From CAZNPW01 sp964575185 (GTDB taxonomy: Bacteria; Pseudomonadota; Alphaproteobacteria; Rhodobacterales; Rhodobacteraceae): a DNA stretch of 12,508 nt. Where the stretch lies: assembly GCA_964575185.1 (NCBI GenBank), contig CAZNPW010000073.1:1-12508 (forward strand), in the 5' to 3' direction. Below the pieces are notes generated by a model. The model had not been told where the DNA came from. It saw only the letters and a program-made list of their open reading frames with translations, and searched no databases. The translations under genes and the position numbers were made by a program. Positions 1-5,861 of the stretch are shown piece by piece (within the stretch, counting starts at the first letter, position 1; every line of letters begins with the position of its first letter).

Positions 1-273
1 ATGCACGGGGCGACGATCCTGGCCGTCAGCCGCTTCGGCGGCGACCGGGAGCTGGAGCAGATCGTCGACCGCGGCACGGCGGCGGAGCGGGCGGCGCTGT
101 TCTGGCGCTGGACCATGGGGTTCAACGCCACGATGGAGGGGATCCACCGCTGGGCCTGGTGGTTCGCCGTGCTGGTCACGCTGACCGGCGGGATCGGCAT
201 CCTTCTGACCGGCACGGTCGTGGACAACTGGTTCGTCTGGGCGCAGCAGCACGGCTACGCGCCGCTCAACTAG
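1..273 (+). CDS. pufM: Photosynthetic reaction centre M subunit (PufM), C-terminal part only
   Basis: This is the 3' end of pufM; the gene begins before the window, and the ATG at position 1 is an internal methionine. PufM is a membrane subunit of the type II reaction centre that, with PufL, holds the bacteriochlorophylls, bacteriopheophytins, quinones and non-haem iron. The 90 residues match the C-terminus of the Rhodobacter protein. If window residue n equals PufM residue 217+n, the total is about 307 residues, the normal length. On that numbering the iron ligands His219, Glu234 and His266 (window residues 2, 17 and 49) and the QA-site Trp252 (window residue 35) are all present. The final membrane helix follows His266 and the chain ends NHG-like with APLN. 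A TAG stop at 271-273 is followed within a few bases by pufX. The subunit looks intact. Identification is by recognition of the family, not by a search. Confidence 0.96.
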   Translation: MHGATILAVSRFGGDRELEQIVDRGTAAERAALFWRWTMGFNATMEGIHRWAWWFAVLVTLTGGIGILLTGTVVDNWFVWAQQHGYAPLN

Positions 274-285
274 GGATGAATGACC

Positions 286-513
286 ATGGCTGAACGTGAA
301 CCCTACATGACCGAAGGCCGCACCCAGATGCTGCGCGGCTGGGTCCTGGCGCAGATGCTGCGCGGGGCCGGCTGGGCGGCGATGGTGGTGGTCGGGGTCG
401 TCGTGACGATCTGGATCATCTACGGCATCGGCCTTCTCTTGCCGGAACAGAGCCGCGAGACCCCGGCCCCCATGGGTGCGCTCGTCCTGCCGGCGGCGGA
501 CGACCTGGCCTGA
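286..513 (+). CDS. pufX: PufX, RC-LH1 core complex polypeptide
   Basis: PufX is a single-span membrane polypeptide that sits in the LH1 ring around the reaction centre, keeps a gap for quinone exchange and in some species organises core dimers. The product is 75 residues, or 77 from the in-frame ATG at 280. I prefer 286 because the only Shine-Dalgarno-like AGGGA (272-276) lies 9 bases from it and 3 from the other, and because the protein then begins MAE, like the MAD start I recall for R. sphaeroides. The conserved block LRGWVLAQMLRGAGWAA leads into one hydrophobic helix ending in LLLP, with a short Ala/Pro-rich tail, as in known PufX. The helix lacks the GxxxG motif seen in the R. sphaeroides protein (see findings). 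It directly follows pufM, the canonical position. PufX proteins diverge strongly, so position and the GAGWA core carry the call. Confidence 0.9.
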   Translation: MAEREPYMTEGRTQMLRGWVLAQMLRGAGWAAMVVVGVVVTIWIIYGIGLLLPEQSRETPAPMGALVLPAADDLA

Positions 514-518
514 CCCTT

Positions 519-544
519 CCCCGGGCCGCCCCCGCGGCCCGGGG
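519..544 (+). other. Perfect 11-bp GC hairpin just after the pufX stop
   Basis: CCCCGGGCCGC at 519-529 pairs exactly with 534-544 around a CCCC loop. It starts 6 bases after the pufX stop codon and has no T-run, so it looks like an mRNA-stabilising or processing hairpin rather than an intrinsic terminator. GC-rich hairpins that protect segments of the polycistronic puf mRNA are known in Rhodobacter. Confidence 0.6.
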
Positions 545-623
545 TCCGCGATCCGGGGGGTCGCTTCCCCCGGGTTCTGGGCTGACCGAAGCCCGGTTCC
601 CTTCCTGCTGGCGACAGGGACCT

Positions 624-657
624 GCGCCGTGTGGCCGCATCCACACGGCGCTTCTTT
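624..657 (+). terminator. Intrinsic terminator or attenuator ahead of dxs
   Basis: GCGCCGTGTGG (624-634) pairs perfectly with 641-651 around a 6-base loop and is followed by TTCTTT (652-657). This is the best terminator-like structure in the window. It lies only 16 bases before the dxs start codon and just upstream of its ribosome binding site, so it could end the puf transcript, attenuate read-through into dxs, or form the 3' end of a puf-derived sRNA. The tail is short and interrupted by one C, so termination is probably partial. Confidence 0.6.
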
Positions 658-673
658 CCCCCGGGAGGCATCC

Positions 674-2569
674 ATGCTCCTCGACCAGATCGCAGGCCCG
701 GCCGACCTGAAGCGGCTGTCCGACGGCGACCTTGCGCGGCTCGCCCACGAGGTCCGGGCCGAGGTCATCGACATCGTGAGCCGGACGGGCGGGCACCTCG
801 GGTCGTCGCTCGGCGTGGTGGAGCTGACGGTGGCGCTGCACGCGGTGTTCGACGCGCCGCGCGACAAGATCGTCTGGGACGTGGGCCACCAGTGCTATCC
901 GCACAAGATCCTGACCGGCCGGCGCGCCGCGATGCGGACGCTGCGGCAGGGGGGCGGGCTGTCGGGCTTCACCAAGCGGTCGGAATCCGACTTCGACCCC
1001 TTCGGGGCGGCGCATTCCTCCACCTCGATCTCCGCCGCGCTCGGCTTCGCCATGGGGCGCGAGGCGGGGATGCCGGTCGGCGACACGGTCGCGGTCATCG
1101 GCGACGGCGCGATCACCGCGGGCATGGCCTACGAGGCGATGAACCACGCGGGCCATCTCGGGCGGCGGCTGTTCGTGGTGCTGAACGACAACGACATGAG
1201 CATCGCGCCGCCGGTCGGCGCGCTGTCGTCCTACCTGAACGCCATCGCGCAGAAGGGCCCGCTCGCCGCGCTGAAGGCCGCGGCGGAGGGGCTGGAGCAG
1301 GCGCTGCCGGGGCCGATCCGCGACGGCGCGCGGCGGGCACGGGCGCTGGTGACGGGGCTGCCCGGCGGCGGCACGCTGTTCGAGGAGCTGGGGTTTTCCT
1401 ACATCGGCCCGATCGACGGGCACGACATGGGCCAGGTCCTCGCCACCCTGCGCAGCGCCCGCGCCCGCGCCACGGGGCCGGTGCTGATCCACGCCGTGAC
1501 GGTGAAGGGCAAGGGTTTCGCGCCGGCCGAGTCCTCCGCCGACAAGTATCACGGGGTGGGCCGGTTCGACCCGACCACCGGCGAGCAGGCGAGGGCCAGG
1601 TCCAACGCGCCCTCCTACACCGCCGTCTTCGGCAACGCCCTGACCGAGGAGGCCGCGCGCGACCCCCGCGTCGTGGCCATCACCGCCGCGATGCCGAGCG
1701 GCACGGGCCTCGACATCATGGCCCGCCGCTTCGCCGCGCGCGTCTTCGACGTGGGCATCGCCGAACAGCACGGCGTGACCTTCGCCGCGGGGCTGGCGGC
1801 GAGCGGGATGCGGCCGGTCTGCGCGATCTACTCCACCTTCCTGCAGCGCGCCTACGACCAGATCGTGCACGACGTGGCGCTGCAGAACCTGCCCGTCCGC
1901 TTTGCCATCGACCGCGCGGGGCTGGTCGGCCAGGACGGCGCGACGCACGCGGGGGCCTTCGACACAGGCTATCTCGCGGCGCTGCCGAACTTCACCGTCA
2001 TGGCCGCGGGGGACGAGGCGGAGCTCGTCCACATGGTCGCGACCGCCATCGCGCATGACGCAGGGCCGATCGCCTTCCGCTATCCGCGCGGCGAGGGGAT
2101 GGGCGTGGACCTGCCCGACCGCGGCGTGCCCCTGCCCATCGGCAAGGGCCGGGTGCTGCGCCAGGGGAGCGACGTGGCGATCCTGTCCTACGGCGCGCAC
2201 CTGCACGAGGCGCTCGCGGCCGCCGACATGCTCGCCGGCGAGGGGATCGGCGTCACCGTCGCCGACGCGCGCTTCGCCAAGCCCCTCGACGCCGACCTGG
2301 TGACGCAGCTTGCGCGCCACCATGCGGCGCTGGTGACGGTGGAACAGGGCGCGCCGCTCGGCTTCGGGGCGCTGGTGCTGCAGCATCTGGCGAACGGCGG
2401 CCACCTGAACGGCAAGTGCCAGGTCCGCACCCTGACCCTGCCCGACCGCTTCATCGACCAGGGAACGCCCGCGCAGATGTACCAGTGGGCCGGGCTGACC
2501 GCGGCCGACATCGCCGCCACCTGCCGCCATGCAGCGGGCCGCGACGGGGCGAGGCTGCGGCTGGTCTGA
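674..2569 (+). CDS. dxs: 1-deoxy-D-xylulose-5-phosphate synthase
   Basis: Dxs condenses pyruvate and glyceraldehyde 3-phosphate to 1-deoxy-D-xylulose 5-phosphate with thiamine diphosphate and Mg2+, the first committed and usually rate-limiting step of the MEP isoprenoid pathway. The 631-residue product has the family's usual length. Visible features are TGGHLGSSLGVVE near residue 41, the segment WDVGHQCYPHKILTGRR, GLSGFTKRSESDFDPFGAAHSSTSIS, the thiamine-diphosphate motif GDG at 143-145 ending in N at 171-173, and the pyrimidine-domain VGIAEQH with the catalytic Glu at 364. The frame is open far upstream, but the ATG at 674 has GGGAGG 5 bases before it and fits Dxs N-termini. It lies 160 bases after pufX, so puf read-through could link pigment precursor supply to photosynthetic gene expression; the hairpin at 624-657 may limit this. 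Many genomes of this branch carry a second dxs elsewhere, so this may be the photosynthesis-linked copy. Confidence 0.97.
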   Translation: MLLDQIAGPADLKRLSDGDLARLAHEVRAEVIDIVSRTGGHLGSSLGVVELTVALHAVFDAPRDKIVWDVGHQCYPHKILTGRRAAMRTLRQGGGLSGFTKRSESDFDPFGAAHSSTSISAALGFAMGREAGMPVGDTVAVIGDGAITAGMAYEAMNHAGHLGRRLFVVLNDNDMSIAPPVGALSSYLNAIAQKGPLAALKAAAEGLEQALPGPIRDGARRARALVTGLPGGGTLFEELGFSYIGPIDGHDMGQVLATLRSARARATGPVLIHAVTVKGKGFAPAESSADKYHGVGRFDPTTGEQARARSNAPSYTAVFGNALTEEAARDPRVVAITAAMPSGTGLDIMARRFAARVFDVGIAEQHGVTFAAGLAASGMRPVCAIYSTFLQRAYDQIVHDVALQNLPVRFAIDRAGLVGQDGATHAGAFDTGYLAALPNFTVMAAGDEAELVHMVATAIAHDAGPIAFRYPRGEGMGVDLPDRGVPLPIGKGRVLRQGSDVAILSYGAHLHEALAAADMLAGEGIGVTVADARFAKPLDADLVTQLARHHAALVTVEQGAPLGFGALVLQHLANGGHLNGKCQVRTLTLPDRFIDQGTPAQMYQWAGLTAADIAATCRHAAGRDGARLRLV

Positions 2570-2579
2570 CCCCGCCCTC

Positions 2580-2655
2580 TCTTTCCGGCGCAAATACTCT
2601 AAGGGGGGGTGCGGGGCGGTCCCGGCCTTCGCCGGGATGCATGTGAAACCCCCCG
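2580..2655. repeat. Convergent intergenic repeat-like element with hairpin
   Basis: The 98-base gap between the convergent dxs and MFS genes holds two parts. The first reads CTTTCCGGCGCAAATACTCT followed by a G-run (2581-2609); I recall very similar strings after many genes in Rhodobacteraceae genomes. The second is a hairpin with a 7-bp stem (2620-2626/2631-2637) around CTTC, resembling the common alphaproteobacterial intergenic element CCGGCNTTCGCCGGGATG. An outer GGGGGGT/ACCCCCC pairing (2604-2610/2648-2654) could enclose it. It may act as a bidirectional transcription end for both genes. Only one copy lies in this window, so repeat status rests on recollection. Confidence 0.45.
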
Positions 2656-2667
2656 CCGCCGTCGCCG

Positions 2668-3849
2668 TCAGCGCCGCGCGTCGGGCAGGAAGACCGCGAG
2701 CAGCCCGATCAGCGGCAGGAAGCTCGCGAGCCAGAAGGTCTGCTGGATCCCCGCGCGGTCGGCGATGATCCCGATGCCCGCGGCCCCGAGCGCCCCCATC
2801 CCGAAGGCGAGGCCGAAGAACAGCCCCGCGACCATGCCGGTGCGCGCGGGCAGCAGGTCCTGGGCGTAGACGATGATCGCCGGGAAGGCGCTGGCCAGCA
2901 CCATCCCGGCCAGCGCGCTTAGCGCCACGGTGGGGGCGAGGCCGACATGCGGGATGACGAGCGCGACGGGCGCGATGCCGAGGATGCTTGCCCAGATCAC
3001 CCGCTTGCGCCCGATCCGGTCGCCGATCGGGCCGCCGATGATCGTGCCGAGCGCGACGGCGGCGAGGAACACGAAGAGCCAGACCTGCGCCTGCTGCACG
3101 GAGAGCGCGAAGCGGTCCATCAGGTAGAAGGTGTAGTAGCTGGAATAGCTCGCCATGTAGACGAACTTGGAGAAGGTCAGCGCGACCAGGACGCCGATCG
3201 CCAGCCGCACCCGCCAGGCGGGCAGGGTGGCGGTGGCGACCCGCCCCCGCGCGGCGCGCATCCGGGCGAGGCCCTCGCTGCCGTACCAGCGGCCGACGAG
3301 CCAGAGGATGCCCATGCCGGCCAGCGCCACGGCGGCGAACCATTCGACGCTGATCTGGCCGAAGGGCACCACGATGAAGGCCGCGAGCAGGGGGCCGAGC
3401 GAGGACCCGGCGTTGCCGCCGACCTGGAAGACGCTTTGCGCGAAACCGGGGCGCGCCCCGGCGGCGAGGCGGGCGATGCGCGAGGATTCGGGGTGGAACA
3501 CGCTCGACCCCATCCCGACGAGCATGACGGCGGCGAGCACCACCGCGAAGCTCTGCGCGTTGGCGAGCAGCACGAGGCCGGCCATCGTCAGCCCCATGCC
3601 GGCCGTCAGGCTCCACGGCATCGGGCGGCGGTCGGTGACCATGCCGACGACGGGCTGCAGCACGCTCGCCACGCCCTGGAAGGCGAAGGTGATGAGCCCG
3701 ATCTGGGTGAAGGTCAGCGCGAGTTCCTGCTGCAGGACGGGGTAGATCGCCGGGATCAGCGACTGCATCAGGTCGTTCAGCAGGTGGCAGAACGCGATGG
3801 CGCCGATCACCGGCAGGACGGTCGGCTCGGGGGTGTCGGTCGTGGACAT
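2668..3849 (-). CDS. MFS transporter, fosmidomycin resistance (Fsr) family
   Basis: A 393-residue inner-membrane major facilitator protein with about 12 hydrophobic segments. Its closest recognisable family is Fsr, proton-driven exporters that give resistance to fosmidomycin. Diagnostic segments are FCHLLNDLMQSLIPAIYPVL (20-39), the loop VTDRRPMPWSL (71-81), GSSVFHPESSR (114-124), FQVGGNAGSSLGPLLAA (141-157) and GGPIGDRIGRKRV in the second half. The reading frame stays open far upstream because of GC content; ATG 3849 is chosen because it places a short cytosolic tail before the first helix. No strong ribosome binding site is seen. It lies 59 bases after the cytochrome c gene on the same strand and converges with dxs. 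Fosmidomycin inhibits Dxr, the enzyme after Dxs, so the location is suggestive, but the true substrate is unknown; other small molecules or metabolites are possible. Confidence 0.88.
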   Translation of the reverse strand: MSTTDTPEPTVLPVIGAIAFCHLLNDLMQSLIPAIYPVLQQELALTFTQIGLITFAFQGVASVLQPVVGMVTDRRPMPWSLTAGMGLTMAGLVLLANAQSFAVVLAAVMLVGMGSSVFHPESSRIARLAAGARPGFAQSVFQVGGNAGSSLGPLLAAFIVVPFGQISVEWFAAVALAGMGILWLVGRWYGSEGLARMRAARGRVATATLPAWRVRLAIGVLVALTFSKFVYMASYSSYYTFYLMDRFALSVQQAQVWLFVFLAAVALGTIIGGPIGDRIGRKRVIWASILGIAPVALVIPHVGLAPTVALSALAGMVLASAFPAIIVYAQDLLPARTGMVAGLFFGLAFGMGALGAAGIGIIADRAGIQQTFWLASFLPLIGLLAVFLPDARR

Positions 3850-3908
3850 CGGGCCAGTCAGGCGCGCCGGGGGGGCCGCGTCAAGGCGGCAAAAGCGCAA
3901 TCCCTGCC

Positions 3909-4787
3909 TCAGTCGACCGGCGGCACGCGCTTCAGGTAGGCCGCGATGGCGGCCACGTCGCTTGCGGGTAGCTGGCTCATGTTGTCGACCACGAGCGCCA
4001 TGCGGCCGCCGACCGAGTCGAACTCGGGCGTGAAGCCGGTGGTCAGGTAGGACACGATCTCCGCCTCGGACCAGGCGAGCGCGCCGGGCGTGATGTTGGG
4101 GATTTCCCCCGGGCCGGACGGGTTCGGGGCGCCGCCCAGCCAGCGGGCGCGGTCCATCCCGCCGAGCACGTTGCGCGGCGTGTGGCACTGGGCGCAGTGG
4201 GCCAGCGCCTCGACCAGGTAACGCCCGCGCTCCTGCGCGGCATCCGTGGCCGGCAGCACGAAAGGCGGGTCCGCATAGAGCCGCTTCCACAGGCCCAGCG
4301 CACGGCGGATGGTGAAGGGGAAGGCGAGCGCGCTGGGGGCGCTGGGGGTGGCGTCGGGGGGCAGGGTCATGAGGTAGGCGTGCAGGTCGGCCACGTCCTG
4401 CGCGGTCATCCGCACGTAGCTCGTGTAGGGCAGCGCGGGGTAGAGATGCCGCCCGTCGCGCCCCACGCCATACTGGATGGCGTTGCCGAGGTCGGCTACC
4501 GTCCAGCCGCCGATCCCCTGCACGGGGTCGGGGCTGATGTTCGGCACGACGAAGGTGCCGAAATCGGTCTGCAGCCGCTGCCCGCCCGACAGCACGAGCC
4601 GGGCCGCGCCGGTGGCGCCTTCGGCCATGTGGCAGGAGGCGCAGCCCGCGGCGGTGAAGACCTGCTGGCCGCGCGCCGGGTCGCCCGCCAGCCCGTCGTA
4701 GGTGCCCGGCGGCGCGCCGCGCGGGATCGTCAGGGCCCAGAAGGCCACGCCGCCGAGGACGATCAGGATGACGGCGCCGCGCAGCAT
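3909..4787 (-). CDS. Membrane-anchored diheme cytochrome c
   Basis: A 292-residue c-type cytochrome with two haem-binding motifs, CASCH (Cys49, Cys52, His53) and CAQCH (Cys198, Cys201, His202). A hydrophobic N-terminus (about residues 5-20) without a clear cleavage site suggests export to the periplasm with a retained membrane anchor. Each domain also has a likely axial methionine, in YPALPYTSYVRMTAQDVADL and in VVDNMSQLPASDVAAIAAYL. This pattern matches the cytochrome subunits of periplasmic alcohol, gluconate and nicotinate dehydrogenases, which normally have three haems in roughly 400-480 residues; here one domain is absent. It should pass electrons to the quinone pool or to another cytochrome or oxidase. 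No dehydrogenase lies beside it, so its donor is unknown. It follows ornithine cyclodeaminase by 33 bases, nearly all palindrome, so shared transcription is possible but a metabolic link is not shown. Confidence 0.88.
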   Translation of the reverse strand: MLRGAVILIVLGGVAFWALTIPRGAPPGTYDGLAGDPARGQQVFTAAGCASCHMAEGATGAARLVLSGGQRLQTDFGTFVVPNISPDPVQGIGGWTVADLGNAIQYGVGRDGRHLYPALPYTSYVRMTAQDVADLHAYLMTLPPDATPSAPSALAFPFTIRRALGLWKRLYADPPFVLPATDAAQERGRYLVEALAHCAQCHTPRNVLGGMDRARWLGGAPNPSGPGEIPNITPGALAWSEAEIVSYLTTGFTPEFDSVGGRMALVVDNMSQLPASDVAAIAAYLKRVPPVD

Positions 4788-4795
4788 GATGCCCC

Positions 4796-4825
4796 CGTAG
4801 GATGGGCAATATTGCCCATCCTACG
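4796..4825. repeat. Perfect 30-bp palindrome (2 x 15, no loop)
   Basis: CGTAGGATGGGCAAT at 4796-4810 is followed at once by its exact reverse complement at 4811-4825. It fills most of the gap between the ocd stop and the cytochrome c start and includes the ocd stop codon (4821-4823). Short palindromes of this GTAGGRTGGGCAAT type recur between genes in Proteobacteria (recollection), so this is probably a REP-like dispersed element. In RNA it forms a strong hairpin just before the cytochrome c ribosome binding region and could act in mRNA processing, 3'-end protection or partial termination; no T-run follows. Confidence 0.8.
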
Positions 4826-5861
4826 ACGCGGCGCGCAACAGCATTCCGAAAAGGTCGCGGGGATCGTCGGGGTCGGCGATCATGTCGAGCGGGTCGAAGA
4901 GGCCGGTGTCGCGCGCCGTCTCGCGCACCCAGGTCAGCGCGCTGAAATCCTCGATCGCGAAGCCCACGCTGTCGAAGAGGGTGATCGCGGCCGGGCTGCG
5001 GCGGCCCGATGCGCGGCCGGCCATGACCTGCCAGAGCTCGGTGACGGGGTGGTCGGGCGAAAGCTGCTGGATCTCGCCCTCGATGCGCGTCTGGGGCGGG
5101 TACTCGACGAAGATGTCGGCGCGCATCAGGATGTCGCGGTGCAGTTCGGTCTTGCCCGGGCAGTCGCCGCCGACCGCGTTGATGTGCACGCCCGCGCCCA
5201 CCATGTTGTCGGTCAGGATCGTGGCGTTCGCCTTGTCGGCGGTGACGGTGGTGATGACCTGCGCGCCCAGGATCGCCTCGTCGATCTTCGCGCAGGACAC
5301 GAGCGTCAGCCCGCAACCCGCGAGGTTCCTTGCGCATTTCGCTGTTGCTGCCGGGTCGATGTCGAACAGGCGCACCTCGGTCACGCCGCAGATGGCCTGG
5401 AAGGCGAGCGCCTGGAACTCGGCCTGCGCGCCGTTGCCGATCAGCGCCATGGTCGCAGCACCGGGCGCGAGCCACTTCGCCGCGAGCGCCGAGGTCGCCG
5501 CCGTGCGCAAGGCGGTCAGGAGCGTCATCTCGGACAGGAGCACCGGATAGCCGGTGTCGACCTCGGCCAGAAGGCCGAAGGCGGTGACGGTCTGCAACCC
5601 GCGGCGCATGTTGGCCGGATGGCCGTTCACGTATTTGAAGCCGTAGGTCCGCCCGTCGGAGGTCGGCATCAGCTCGATCACGCCGATGTCCGAATGGCTC
5701 GCGACGCGCGGGGTCTTGTCGAAGGCCTCCCACCGCAGGAAGTCGGCCTCGATCCGGGCGGCGAGGTCGGTCAGCACGCGCTCCACCCCGATGCGGTGGA
5801 CGAGCTGCATCATCCGCGCGACCGAGACGAAGGGGACGAGCGCCCGGGCCGAGGGAACCAT
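4821..5861 (-). CDS. ocd: Ornithine cyclodeaminase
   Basis: This NAD+-dependent cytosolic enzyme converts L-ornithine directly to L-proline and ammonia. The 346-residue product belongs to the ornithine cyclodeaminase/mu-crystallin family. Visible features are FDKTPRVASHSDIGVIELMPTS (48-69), the substrate-site segment YGFKYVNGHP (Lys76), the Rossmann nucleotide loop IGNGAQAEFQ (141-150), and AVGGDCPGKTEL (229-240), whose Asp233 corresponds to the catalytic Asp of the Pseudomonas putida enzyme. These detailed matches favour true ornithine cyclodeaminase over alanine dehydrogenase or lysine cyclodeaminase relatives. The ATG (5861) follows the arginase TAG with no intervening base, which implies translational coupling and a shared mRNA. 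The last codons and stop lie inside the 30-bp palindrome, so the extreme C-terminus may be set by that element. With the arginase it forms an arginine-to-proline route. Confidence 0.95.
   Translation of the reverse strand: MVPSARALVPFVSVARMMQLVHRIGVERVLTDLAARIEADFLRWEAFDKTPRVASHSDIGVIELMPTSDGRTYGFKYVNGHPANMRRGLQTVTAFGLLAEVDTGYPVLLSEMTLLTALRTAATSALAAKWLAPGAATMALIGNGAQAEFQALAFQAICGVTEVRLFDIDPAATAKCARNLAGCGLTLVSCAKIDEAILGAQVITTVTADKANATILTDNMVGAGVHINAVGGDCPGKTELHRDILMRADIFVEYPPQTRIEGEIQQLSPDHPVTELWQVMAGRASGRRSPAAITLFDSVGFAIEDFSALTWVRETARDTGLFDPLDMIADPDDPRDLFGMLLRAAS

Larger units (their letters stand above)
514..660 (+). ncRNA. Structured puf 3' UTR, candidate 3'-UTR-derived sRNA
   Basis: The spacer between the pufX stop and dxs holds four successive hairpins: 519-529/534-544 (perfect 11 bp, CCCC loop), 553-559/567-573 (7 bp), 579-583/590-594 (5 bp) and 624-634/641-651 (perfect 11 bp) followed by a pyrimidine tail. 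In R. sphaeroides an sRNA called PcrX is processed from the puf 3' UTR and lowers puf expression (known from memory). The position and the terminator-like 3' end here are similar, but I have not compared sequences. The hairpins may instead only protect the puf mRNA 3' end. Short motif TTCCCC(C)GGG occurs three times (517, 565, 656), the last reaching into the dxs ribosome binding site. Confidence 0.35.

Noticed and set aside
514..673. Riboswitch (for example thiamine pyrophosphate) ahead of dxs
   Set aside because: Dxs uses thiamine diphosphate, so I looked for the THI-box CTGAGA and CCTGATC-like segments; neither is present. Simple hairpins explain the region.
416..3616. Open frame of over 1000 codons on the minus strand opposite pufX, dxs and part of the MFS gene
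   Set aside because: It is Arg/Ala/Pro/Gly-rich without a recognisable domain and lies antisense to the clear dxs gene and out of frame with the MFS gene. High GC content removes stop codons, so this is a shadow.
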